NCBI GenBank assembly: GCA_026119935.1
Contig: JALRMH010000017.1
Location: 248,001-312,000 of the forward strand
Source: Endothia cerciana
Taxonomy: Eukaryota > Ascomycota > Sordariomycetes > Diaporthales > Cryphonectriaceae
Length of the DNA stretch: 64,000 nucleotides
Direction of reading: 5' to 3'
The notes beneath the pieces are model-generated. The model searched no databases, was not told where the DNA came from, and was given only the letters and a program-made list of their open reading frames with translations. Shown here one piece after another: positions 23,668 to 34,698 of this stretch. Positions within the stretch are counted from its first letter, which is position 1; each line of letters opens with the position of its first letter. The translations under genes were made by a program, and so were the position numbers.

Positions 23668-25071
23668 CTAACTGAAGATCCAGAGCTTCTCGGTAGGGAA
23701 ATACTGCGAGGAGACATGTCAACGCTTATCCTCAGAGGGCACTGGTTAGTAGAAGGCCGAGAAGAAGTACTCACGTTTGTTGGTTGATTAAATCGCAACC
23801 CCAAATCCAACGCACTGATTGCTTCGATATCCGCCTCGTCGATCTTGAAATTACTACTCTCCAGGTTCTCCTTCATCCTCCCCTCAGAGCTACTCTTCGG
23901 GATCACCGCTACGCCTTGCTGCGTCGCCCACCGCAGCAACACCTGCGCGGGCGTCTTGCCCACCTTATCTGCGATCCTCTTCACCGTGCCCTCCTCCATC
24001 AGGGGGGTGGCGTTCTTGGCGCGCGCCATGTCGAGCTCCACGAAGCCCGCGGGGCCGAACGAGGAGTAGGCGGTCACGGTGATGCCCTCCGCCTCGGCGG
24101 CCTTGAGGAGTTGCGGCTGCACGAGGTAGGGGTGGTGCTCGATCTGGAGGGTGGCCGGCTTGATGCGCGCGTACCGCAGGAGGTCGTAGATGAGCTGGTT
24201 CTGGAAGTTGGAGACGCCGATGGACCGGGCGAGCTTGGCGTCGACGAGGCCCTCCATCGCGGTCCAGGTGTCCTGGATCGTGGCCTTGCTGGGGCGGATG
24301 TCCTTCTCGCCGTCGTAGAACCAGCCGGGCGGGTACCGCACGGACGGGTCGACGTACTCGAGGGCGACGGGGAAGTGGATGAGGTACAGGTCGAAGTAGT
24401 CGATGCCCCAGTCGGCCAGCTGCTTCTTGCAGATGGGCTCGACGCGCTCCTTGTCATGGAACGTGTTCCAGAGCTTCGAGACGATGAAGAGGTCCTCGCG
24501 CTTGACGAGGCCGTCCTTTATGGCGCGGGCGACACCCTGGCCGCACTCGACCTCGTTGCCGTAGTCTGTGGGAGGGGCCGGGTCATCAGCAATGTTGCCT
24601 GTGGTTTTGAGTGTCCTCGCAGTTTGTAGACCAAAACCCACATTTCCACCACCCCCCAGGTCCACAGTCGCATTATGCCCCGGTTTTTATTTTATCTACT
24701 GCATTTTTCTTTTATGTTTCTCTTTTCTTCCGGGGGCGGGGGTGTCAGGAAGGGGGGCATTGGCACGATGGAGGACCCCACGCTCAATCTGGAGAGCGCG
24801 GGGCAAAGCTCCAGTCCCAGACTGAAACCCCTCCACCCCCATATCATATAGTCGTCTGACCACAGCTTCCATCCTGCTATCGATCCGAAGCGTACGATGT
24901 AGAGAACATTCACGAGGGAGGGTTCTTACCGCAAGCACCATCGAACAACCGATATCCCACCTTGATGGCATTGTAAACAGTATCAGCACACGTGGCGTTG
25001 TCTACCTTCCACAACCCGAAGCCAACGAGGGGCATCTCATGGCCAGAGCTCAGCTTGATGGTTGGCGCCAT
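23668..25071 (-). CDS. Xylose-reductase-type aldo/keto reductase
   Basis: Three exons: 25071-24930, 24565-23775 and 23703-23668, giving 322 residues, the usual length of fungal D-xylose reductases (about 320). The catalytic tetrad of the AKR family is complete: Asp44, Tyr49, Lys78 and His111 (LFDGACDYGNE, VSKLWN, LIHFPV). Splicing of exon 1 creates the DYGNE motif. The coenzyme site IPKSSSEGRMKENL carries the Arg that favours NADPH. The short last exon gives YFPTEKLWIFS, the typical C-terminal tail that closes the substrate pocket. Probably reduces xylose to xylitol and related aldoses in the pentose pathway. Intron 1 is unusually long (364 nt) and carries T-rich and G-rich low-complexity DNA. 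Confidence 0.93.
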
Positions 25072-28000
25072 TTTGGGTCTGATGACAAGAAGATATTGGC
25101 GATGATTTTTATTTCGGAGAGGGGATGGGTTGGGTCGGCGGGACTCTTCCAGGACCAGCTCGAGAACAAGGACTGCAAGAGCAGACAGGGTCCACAACGC
25201 GCTACTTATACCGTGTACCGCGGACGACAAGTCCTCCTACCCTTCCATGGTGGACCTGTCTGGTGACTCTCACTTCACAAGGTCGATGCCATGCGGCTTC
25301 ATTTACCCGAAGGTCCACGAGATTCTGGCAGCACGATGTGGGCACCCAACGGCCAGGCGATCCTTGGCTGCGCGGGATGGATATTACAACCATTGGCACT
25401 ACGTCGGTAGTGTGCTCACTTTCCCAGGCACGCATTCTCTTGGCAGTGTCTGTGACGAGGGCTGCTCCGTTCTAGAAGTCGGAGACCCTTCTGGCCCCCC
25501 CCCCCCCCAAGGAGTATTCAACCACCTGTACGATTCTAAGTGACCGGCGAGGTCAACATGGGGCCAGCCAGTTATCGACAAGAACCACGGAACGTTCTCT
25601 GGCCCTTGTTAACCCCGCGGGGTAGAACGTCTGATGGGTAGCGTGAGCTGGTCAGCTCTCGGCCAAGGCCCGAGCAGCAACCCCGAGAACCTCTACGACA
25701 CAGACAGGACCTCCATATCTGGAATCTCGCGAGAGTCCCTCGTGGGGGGACCCAAAGGAGCTTCCTCGGCGGAGGGCCCGCAATTGATCTTCCCGTCGGC
25801 TGAGCAGTGGGCCTCTGAATTTAGCCTATTTCGACGACGACCCACCATACCCGCCGCATCAACCTTGCCGTGCGGCTAAAACCGAAAACACCTCAAGGCA
25901 AGAACAACACCATGATTGATGCGGCTAGGGAAGAACGCACGAATGGTCCTCAGCACGTTCAGGCATGTCTCGCCAGTTGCGGCTAGACTAGTGTCCCCTA
26001 GGCTGATGGATTTGAGCCTCAATGGGACCTCCCGAGCTAGCCCGTCGTGCTGCCTCTCGTCGCGATAGCCTCGACTAGATTCAGTTACCGGGACAGATGA
26101 CTTCACGATCTCGAGCTGAAGTGCCGGCTCACCTCCTCTGTGATAGGCGAGGACAGATATCTGATGGGTAGATCAGTGCTGCCATCCTCCACCGTATTTC
26201 TGTCACCATGGTTCTCGCCTTTCAGTCCTGGTCTTGCTCTCTCCCGGGATGGAAGTTGAGGACGAGCATCAGATGCTGCGGCAGGTAATTCCAATGCTTT
26301 TCGAGTGAGGCAATTGTCACCGCAGTAAACAACATCCAGTTGACCAGTTTCCCCAATGCAAATTTCTGAGGTCTAAGGAAAGGTTGGCTCCATAAACATC
26401 GTCACCACTCAATATAGGCTCGACACCAGTACTTCAACGTTTCGTCCCGTCTTGCGTCCAAAAGAAGACACAGATATAGGCGTGGTAGTTCTTTCGATGT
26501 GGCAACTGAATTCCTCAGTGTCTGATTGCAAGAGGACATCCAAGAACCGATCTGAGCTACCACAACACGACCCGGCCGCCCCATACTAACTTTTATCAAA
26601 CGCCGGTCGATCGGGCGAGAAGCTAGATATTCTCAACAAAATACACCAGAGGCGACACTCTTTCCCTGACTTCTCTGATTCCGGAACTAAACCCTCTAAT
26701 GAGGCCACTCCAGTCGGGCCATTGGATCGTGCTGTATGGGACCCAAGCATCCTTCTCTGGCAAGAGGTTATCTTGGTGGAGATTTGAATGCCTCCGTATA
26801 TTATTCACTCTAGCTTGACGACGACGAAGCTCTCTGGTAAGTGTACCCAGCCTTACGATGAAGACTGTATGTCCTGTTCAAGCCGCTCCATCTCTGCGGT
26901 TCTTGGATAAAGCCCTCAACGGCCCAGACCAAGACACATCCTCTCGAGCACCTCCACGATGATGTGTTTTCTGTGCACGCTACCACGGACTCATCGAGGT
27001 CCGACCAATGCTGAAAATACGCCTTTCACGTCAAATACTCGCACGGCGCCCGAATAAGGTCTCGCGGGATACTGCACAAGACCGACCACCTCTGAAAGCT
27101 GACGTGCTGGCTCCTGTATGGGACAACAGGGCATTTGAGATGCCGCTGCCGCAGAGTCTGAATTTTGAACGAATCTTGAAAAGTTGAGGACCGTGTCTGC
27201 TGACCGGGAATGGCTCACGGGCAGGTGACTGCTTTCGAGGACGTGATCCAGACTTGAGAGGTCTGTAGAGACGACGTCGTTCTTGAAGTGGTGGGAGCAG
27301 ACCTATTCACTGACTCAGATTAGAACACGGCTAGACTATCTGAATATCGAATGAGAACTCACTGATGGTATCTCCAGTTACTTCCTATCCCAGCGATCTG
27401 ACAATGCTCATGGATTCAGGACAATAGCGATCATCCACCAGAGAACGTCTGTACGCATCAGTGTTGTTTTCAAACATCACTCGTCATGGAGGCATGGACG
27501 ACCGAACTAGCCCAGAACTCCTTGAACACAATAAGGTTTCCACGTGAGATCACATGGATCTATGATGCCCTCAGTTTCCGTTCATCTGCTTCCCAGGGTA
27601 TATGGACGGGACTTGGCCTGGCTGGAGACTCCTACATAAGGCTTCACCACGGCCCAAATCAACCCATCGGACTCGTGACCTTCTTGACAAACCGCGACCT
27701 CGAGCATCGTCATTTCCACCTCTCGAGTTTCATAGTACTGTATCGTATTTCGTATCACAAGCATGCGCGAGTATCGGATCTAGAGAACCCCTCGGCAAAG
27801 TCGGATTGCCCTGCCTTCGAGATACGAGGTGAGGTTCCGACAGGCAGTAAGAAAGGGGACCACCAACGTTTCACAACATGTCAAGGTAGACTGAATATCC
27901 AGGCGCTGGGATTACACATGTTGTCATGTTTGCGCCGGACGTCGCACGGCCGAGAGCGGAGAGGGCTGACTGCAAGCAGCCGCGGCCCGAGCAAGCACCG

Positions 28001-28553
28001 GCACCGACGACGACATCGCCGATAGGTGCGCAACCGAGTTGCGAGATGGAGCGTGTTTTCGGTCTGCATATGCGCATTCACATAAGACATCACACCAGAA
28101 TGATCATTGAGAACCAGACGGTTTATACAGAGTCCTTCGTCATTCTGGTGAATCGCTGCACCATCACGTGATAAAGTGACGCCGCCCGGCGCTTCCGCTC
28201 CGGTGGCGTGACCCCTGCGTGAGTATTTCCAGAAAAGGAAAGAAAAAAACGTGACGTCAGTCGCTCAGGAACGCGCCCCTGAATCGCGTCACACGACAGC
28301 GTTTGGATCTAAGTCTGGAGGTTTGAAAAGGTTCGCTATTTGCCAAGATTTTTGGTGTGGAGTGAGGGCGTCTCGAAGATTCTCGACCGTGAAGCGTGAG
28401 AATTTTTGATTTTTGATTTTTTTTGACTTTTTTCCTTTCTTTCCCGGCCAGGTTCATTCTCTAGGGTTTGACATCCTGAAATCGATCGTCAGTGGATGGC
28501 GATTCCGATATCCTCGTGCATGAAGTCATCACCAATATAAGTCAGGCGCCAAA
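25072..28553. other. 3.5-kb gene-poor spacer
   Basis: No supported gene over 3.5 kb. A run of 14 C residues lies at 25495-25508. Open frames such as 27486-28025 (+) and 26991-27218 (-) lack domains, splice partners and codon bias. The 100 bases before 28500 are T-rich. Old, point-mutated repeats could account for this stretch, but I could not recognise one. Confidence 0.4.
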
Positions 28554-30464
28554 ATGGAGGAACAGGAAAGGCGGACGCCATCGCATGCTGAATTCACGGC
28601 AGGGACAGCCTCCAGAACTACGGAGACCCCACAGCAGCTCGATTTGCCCTCGCGGCCACCAAAAACATGGCGGGAGCGCATCTTCCACGGCCTGCCCTAC
28701 TACACGGGCCCCTACAGCGTGGGCTACCTGGAGCTCGAACTCCCGGCCGAGCGACCCCAGACGTTCTCGCGCATCAAGCGTGACAGCCGCCATGCCCTAC
28801 AGCTGGACACCGTCCTGTTCAGCATATACTACCCCACAAACGCGGACCCGAACAAAGGCGCCAGAGTCCCCTGGCTTCCCCGCCCAAGAGTGCAGACCTG
28901 CCATGGGTATGCCAAGTTTTTCAGGATCCCCAACTTTCCGGTGACGGCCTACATGGCTGCTACGTGTATGTTCACGAAACTGCCGGCGATGAGAAATGCG
29001 AGGGTGGCGCAGGCCCGGCCGTCAGCTTCTGGACCGCCGCAACAGGCGGGAGAGGCCGGAAGGGAGGGGCCGGACCAGGGGGCCGACGGGAGGCCGAGGT
29101 TCCCCGTCGTGGTGTTCAGCCACGGTCTGGGAGGGTCGAGGACGATGTACTCGACCGTCTGCGGCGATCTCGCCTCTTACGGCTTCGTCGTCGTGGCTAT
29201 GGAGCACCGTGACGGGTCAGGGGCGAGGTCATACGTCAACGTGCCCCCGGACAGGGACTCGCCCGAGCTCAGCCAGGACGAGGGGAGCAGCGTCGACAAG
29301 GCGGAGCTGGACAAGCCCGCCGGGCCCGAAGATGAGGGGGCGAGGCGGACGAGGAATTACATGGTGGACTATATCTTCCCCAAAGACAACGCGCAGGACA
29401 TGGAACCCCACAATGCCAAGGGCGTGGACCGCGAGTTGCGCGGCGCGCAGACCGATATGCGCCTGGCAGAAGTAGAGGAGGCCTTCAGGGTGCTGGAGGT
29501 CATCAACGAAGGTGATCCCGACAACATGATCAAGGGACGAAACCTGAGGATGAAGCCCAACCGCGGATCGAGCTCAAGGGGCCTCGATGGCGTCGACTGG
29601 GCAGACTGGAAGGGCCGGCTCTCCCTTGAGAACGTCACGGCCATGGGCCACTCCTTCGGCGGCGCAACGACCGTACAGATCCTTCGCCTTGACGACCGCT
29701 TTCCTTGGGTCGGGCAGGGCATCCTCCTCGACGCGTGGGGGCCCGCGACACCGGAGGTGAAGGAGCCAGGGTCGGAGCCAGGGTCGGAGCAGGCCATCAC
29801 GAAGCCGCTCCTGTCCATCGGGTCCGAGGCCTTCATGCACTGGAAGGACAACTACGACAAGGTCACCGAGATCTGCGCCGAGGCGAGGTCGGGCGGCGCC
29901 CTGTGCTGGATGCTGACCGTGAAGGGGTCGACGCACCTCTCGCAGACGGACTTTGCGGTGCTGTACCCGCGGTGGATGTCCCTCTTCATGAAGACGCTGA
30001 TCAACCCGCTCCGGGGGGTCTACCTGACCGTCGCGCCGTCCCTCGAGTTCCTCAAGCTCGTCCTCCCGCCGGCGCAGACCGCCACGTACGACACGTCCGG
30101 CTGGGCCGACGACGGGCTGCTGCGGGGCGCTCGGCCCGCCGACCAGGTCTCGCTGGAGCACAAGCCCGACGAGAGGTGGATCGCGGCCCGCCTCAGGATC
30201 AGACACGAGCTCAGGCTGCGGCTGCAGAGGTGGTGGCGGAACACCACGTGGCGCGGCAGGGGGGAGGGGGCCGTCCCGGGGGACGTGCCGAGGGACAGGC
30301 AGGGGAACCCGCTGTTTGGGCTGAAAACCTGGGGGCCGGGCGAGGAGGTCTGGGTGCACGCGTGCCCATCCAGGGCGGATGTCGAGAGGAGACTGGGGGA
30401 GGCGCCGGAGCAGGCGGACGGGACGGGGAGGCCGGCGGGGGTCATGAGGCTCCCGACGTCGTGA
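28554..30464 (+). CDS. PAF-acetylhydrolase-like lipase (phospholipase A2 group VII/VIII type)
   Basis: Intron-free 636-residue protein. It resembles the platelet-activating-factor acetylhydrolase, isoform II family, cytosolic serine hydrolases that remove short or oxidised acyl chains from phospholipids. Visible motifs: the N-terminal block YYTGPYSVGYLELELP, the strand FPVVVFSHGLGGSRTMYS before the first active-site loop, EHRDGSG, the nucleophile elbow GHSFGG (Ser about 367), the acid in QGILLDAWGPAT, and the base His in VKGSTHLSQTDF. There is no signal peptide. A polar, low-complexity insert at about 150-180 and a basic C-terminal extension (LRIRHELRLRLQRWWRN) are additions to the mammalian core. 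The triad is complete. Very GC-rich coding sequence. Confidence 0.9.
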   Translation: MEEQERRTPSHAEFTAGTASRTTETPQQLDLPSRPPKTWRERIFHGLPYYTGPYSVGYLELELPAERPQTFSRIKRDSRHALQLDTVLFSIYYPTNADPNKGARVPWLPRPRVQTCHGYAKFFRIPNFPVTAYMAATCMFTKLPAMRNARVAQARPSASGPPQQAGEAGREGPDQGADGRPRFPVVVFSHGLGGSRTMYSTVCGDLASYGFVVVAMEHRDGSGARSYVNVPPDRDSPELSQDEGSSVDKAELDKPAGPEDEGARRTRNYMVDYIFPKDNAQDMEPHNAKGVDRELRGAQTDMRLAEVEEAFRVLEVINEGDPDNMIKGRNLRMKPNRGSSSRGLDGVDWADWKGRLSLENVTAMGHSFGGATTVQILRLDDRFPWVGQGILLDAWGPATPEVKEPGSEPGSEQAITKPLLSIGSEAFMHWKDNYDKVTEICAEARSGGALCWMLTVKGSTHLSQTDFAVLYPRWMSLFMKTLINPLRGVYLTVAPSLEFLKLVLPPAQTATYDTSGWADDGLLRGARPADQVSLEHKPDERWIAARLRIRHELRLRLQRWWRNTTWRGRGEGAVPGDVPRDRQGNPLFGLKTWGPGEEVWVHACPSRADVERRLGEAPEQADGTGRPAGVMRLPTS

Positions 30465-31123
30465 CGGACGGGCCCGGCCTCGGGGGGTTGGCGTTACGGC
30501 CTGCACATTCTCTCTGCTGATTGTTTTTGGGGGTTCTGTATTCTGTATGATGATAAAGCGCCGGATACCCCTGCGTAGATATGAATCTGGCTGCCTCGTC
30601 CAGGCTTCATCAGAATAGAGGATGGCTAGGGTGAGAGGGACCTCACCGAGCAGGGGTTCCTGGCCGGCGCTCACGATACAGGCTGTGATATTGAGCACTC
30701 ATCCTTTTGTTACGCAAAGGGCACATCCCGACAGGACCGCATCCCGTGAGATGCCTCCTCTTATATAGGACAACTGGGTAGCTAAGTGCCTTGTGACTGT
30801 AGGCCCGACATCTCTCATTGGGCATTACCCGAGCGGATGGAGGATACTGTTTTGCCGGCTCACCGAGCCAGCGACATTTTCTCCCTGCCGATGACCATCG
30901 TACGCTTTGGGATCCTGACGAGGGCACCGGGATCAAACCTGGTTCAGCAACAAACGAAGTCTATCACCGTGTGACTGGACCAAAAAAAATTAAAAAAAAT
31001 TAAAAAACTTAACTTCGAACCCGCGCCGTCGGGACCGAAACTGGCGGACCCGGCTCGTGGCGTCGGTGCCCTGTGCCCTCTTCTCCCCCCCCACCAGAGC
31101 GATGCGGGCCGTGGTTTTAGAAT

Positions 31124-31163
31124 CTACACGGCCCTACACGGCCCTACACGGCCCTACACGGCC
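31124..31163. repeat. Tandem 10-mer, 4 copies
   Basis: Four head-to-tail copies of CTACACGGCC, followed within 20 bases by a CT dinucleotide run (31181-31200). Simple-sequence DNA. Confidence 0.9.
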
Positions 31164-32950
31164 CCGCTTGTTTAGGGCGCCTCTCTCTCTCTCTCTCTCT
31201 CAACGAAGACAACGTCTTTTACACGAACCCTCTAGGGCCGCCGGGCGAGGGCCGCAGGGGGGGTGGGGGGTGTCTGGTCGTCTCTCGGATCCTCGCTCAC
31301 GTGAAGGGAAAGAAAAAGCAAGGTGAGAAGTCTATATATGTATAACGTCGGAGGTCCGAGCGAGCGCAGAACATAGTCTCATATATGGTTTAATTCCGAG
31401 ACAGAAGACGTCAAAGGTGAGGGAAGGCAGCAGAAAGTAAACCTGCGGGCTGCGGCCGCGCGTGCTGCGCTGTCTTTTGGGGGTGGAGCTCCGTTCCGAG
31501 CACCGGGCCCTGTTCGTATCGTGAGACGGTAGCCTTCTTTCTCCCAACGGTCAGGGGCGCGAACAGCTTCCCGGGGTCCCTGGGCCGGACTTCGTGGTCC
31601 TGGTGCCCTGTGGCTTGGAACCTTATTTTCTTGGTTTTTCTTCTCCTTTCCTTGGTTTTTCCTCAATGCCGGAGGCCCTGTGTGAGGTGAGTTCCTGGTT
31701 CGGCCTGATCCGGTGAAGACATGGGAATGCCTCCTCCCTCCACCTCTGCGCGACATACTGCCCCCTGGATGTCCCTGGGACGGGCTGTAGAATTGGAGGG
31801 CGGGCAGATACATAGTAACTTGCCAGCAGGCTGCTGTTGGACGGAAAGAAAATCCGGGTCAGTAGATTGCAGGTCCAATTCCTCTTCCCCATCCGCCTGT
31901 TACCTGTTGTTCTTCCTCCTTCCGAGGGGGCGGGAGAAGCCTTCTTTGGCGATGCGCCGGCGCGGTGGGGCCAATGCACCGAGTCTAAAAAGGGCATGTC
32001 CGCACGGAGCAGGTCATGCGATCCCGGCCATGTCAAACCACCACAGGTAAGGATGTTTTTGTAGTAGGCGGACAAGACTTCGTATTCCTCCCTCCCAGCG
32101 TCCCAGCGCTGCAGGGGAAGCCCGCCATGCCGGGACCAGATCGACGAGTCGGACGGTCCTCGGCTCTGTGATGCTGCAGGCCTCGTTGAGGTGGCCTACC
32201 GTCACGACTATCATGTATGTGTGTACAGCTCAGCTCAGCTGAAGCCCCCCGTCGGCGATCCCCAAGGCTGTGATCGCCGGCGTAAGCTGGCCAGTGGACG
32301 AACAGGAGGAGGGCAGGGCTTGGAGGAGAGCAGCCCCCCCCCCCCTCCCTCTCTCCCCCTCACCGCGTGCCCGTTCCAGCACCCCCGTACAGCACAAGTA
32401 CAGCACCCGTACAGGTGGGGACGCAGCCCCACCAAGCCTAGGCGCGCTCTTGGCCACCCCGCCGGGTTTCGAATCTAGCGGCCGGTCTTCTCGATCAACC
32501 GCTGACAACGCTTCCGCCCCCGGCTTGTGCTAGCTCTCACCCCTTGATTGCTGGTCAGGCCGGCTGCCAACAATATCTGTTGTTTGCCATGCAGCAGCAG
32601 ACAGCGTGTACAGGGAGGCTCAACTCAAACTGGGGCGCCCAATCGGCTGAAGATCGCTGCCTTTCTTTCCCCTCTCTGTCCCTCTGGCCCCCCCCGTCAG
32701 GCCGCTCCTCAAGGCCTCGTGGCTGAGGTGCCTGCTGCCGTCCTCCCCCACCCCCAGCACGTCGCCGATCACGTACGTACGTGCCTTAAGGTGGGAGAGA
32801 GGTTAACCATAACGGGCAACGGTGAGGTTAGAGGGGGGGGGGGGTGAGAAGGCGCCTTACATGCTCTGGTACGGGGGGCGTAGAGTTGTACTTCGTATCC
32901 TCCACCCTCCTCAGCCCCCGGCGTCCTCCTGCAGGCCGATACAGATTTTT

Positions 32951-32988
32951 GCCATCTGCCATCTGCCATCTGCCATCTGCCATCTGCC
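32951..32988. repeat. Tandem heptamer, 5 copies
   Basis: Five perfect copies of GCCATCT. The 7-bp unit cannot keep a reading frame, which fits a non-coding location. Confidence 0.92.
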
Positions 32989-33979
32989 TCTACTGAGTAG
33001 TACCCTGCCTGGGAGCAGGCATTCCCGGGTCCGGCAGCTGAGGGCAAGGAAGACGACGGTGTGACAGCGTATGCCGTCAGAGGACAAGCAGGCGCTGCGC
33101 CTGGCGGTTGAGGAGGCATGACGGCAGCCTCAGGTGCTTGTCTGCAGGTTGGACTCCCTGTGGCCGAGTAACTTCGTACTTGCCGGTACTGTACGGGGAA
33201 ACGGACAGGGAGTGTTTCTGGGGGCGCGTTGAGAAACATTACGCACACCTCTGCTCACCTATCCTCATCATCGATCCATCTTGTCCTGCCTGTCTAGTCC
33301 ACTGCCATCTCACACCCTTTCCCTTATTGACTACTAGCGACCCCAGGTGCCAACACGCGCAGGCTACTAAGCTGAAACCTGGGTGAAGATCGAAACCCTC
33401 TCTGCTCTCGTGGTCTCAATTATTGGAACATTTCTTTTCCCTTCCCTTTATTCACCTATCCCGTCTATTGACCGCTTGTCCGTCCGCGTTGATCGCTTCC
33501 GCCCTCAGCCTGCCAGCGCTTGTCGCCCGCTCGCCCGCCCACCATCGTTAAATAAATCATCTGTGTCTTGTACGGGGGAGTCTGGGCTTTTTTCTCCCCC
33601 CTCCCCCTCCTCCTCCTCTTCTTCTTCTTCTTCTCTGTTTCTCTGCATCTGGTTCACTCGCTCATTCTCCGGTCACCTCGATCTGCGGCCACCCTGCAGC
33701 TGTATTCCCGTTCGCTACCTGGAGGGCCACACCCACACTCCTTCACGGGCCCTCGTGTAGCTTCAACGGTCTTCTCCAGCCCTCGGGCCGTCTCTACTTC
33801 TTTTTTCTCGCCGCTGCTGCTTCCGCCTGCTTCCGCCTGCGGCTTGCGATCAACCGTCATGTTACCACGCACAGCCTGATTTGCCATCCAACACAAATTT
33901 ACTTACACCGCATGCCGCCCACCACCACATCACCTGTTTCGGCCACCACCAGCTCAGACCGACCGATATTACATACATA

Positions 33980-33992
33980 ACACACATACATA

Positions 33993-34054
<62 letters not shown>

Positions 34055-34081
34055 CACACACACACGCACACACACACACAT
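33980..34081. repeat. CA dinucleotide microsatellite
   Basis: About 100 bases of nearly pure (CA)n with two CG interruptions, bordered by CATA and TCACA variants. Likely length-polymorphic. Confidence 0.95.
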
Positions 34082-34698
34082 ACTCACACACTCTCACACT
34101 CTCACACCGGACACCAAACCACGGCACCTGCTCACCCACTCACCCCGAACTCTACATTTTCAGAACCTGTTCCACCGGCCACGCGCGTCTAAAGGTTTGA
34201 GACATACATTCTTTCACTGAACTGACACAAAATCCTATACCGCCGGCGAATTTCGGCACGCGGCCTCCCAAATCGCGTTACATCGTCAGTCACCCTTCAC
34301 CAGCGCTGGGGAAAACTTCCATCCTGAATCGACGATTTGCCCCGATACCACATATCTGCCCGGTCCCTTGCCTGGGATTCCCGCGGTCAGCCGCTTTGGG
34401 ACTGGCCACCCACATATACATACCCTTCGACTATACCCACGCCAGCTTTTGCCCACCCCTTGGACACAACACGCCATTTCCCAGTCACAGGTGTCCAATT
34501 CCTGAGTATCCCCCAGCTTCCTTCCGGGACTTGGGACCTGCGAGCCTGGCGCACCGAGCACGCCGCTTTGGCACCTCGCGCCGGTCTGCTTCGCAGGGCC
34601 CCTGGTACTTTACACCTGGCTTGCCCTATTGTCTGTCCACGATAGGCACCCACCCGTGAATCCTTGGCGCAACAGACCCCCTCCAAACGTCAACAGCC

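Larger units (their letters stand above)
30465..34698. other. 4.2-kb low-complexity spacer and long 5' leader
   Basis: No supported gene over 4.2 kb. The stretch is crowded with simple repeats (listed separately), A-rich runs at about 30980-31010, a G tract at 32833-32844, and a pyrimidine-rich segment at 33560-33850 of the kind seen in fungal promoters and 5' leaders. The latter probably belongs to the gene starting at 34699. Open frames here are made of repeat-encoded residues. Confidence 0.5.

Noticed and set aside
27486..28025. 180-codon plus-strand frame in the 25-28 kb spacer
   Set aside because: No domain, no codon bias, an Arg/His-rich end made by low-complexity GAC/CGG DNA, and no splice partner.
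29574..30698. Long open frames antisense to, and in the other plus frame of, the PAF-acetylhydrolase gene
   Set aside because: High GC removes stops from shadow frames; composition is Arg/Pro/Ala-rich without any domain, while the real frame carries a complete catalytic triad.
30900..30990. tRNA-like B box (GGTTTGATCCC on the minus strand)
   Set aside because: No matching A box, anticodon arm or acceptor stem could be paired; a chance match is more likely.
32951..32988. Regularly spaced repeats considered as a CRISPR-like array
   Set aside because: Tandem heptamers without spacers, in a eukaryotic genome; a simple repeat.
33862..34192. Frames encoding Cys-Val or His-Thr repeats
   Set aside because: Pure translation of the CA microsatellite.
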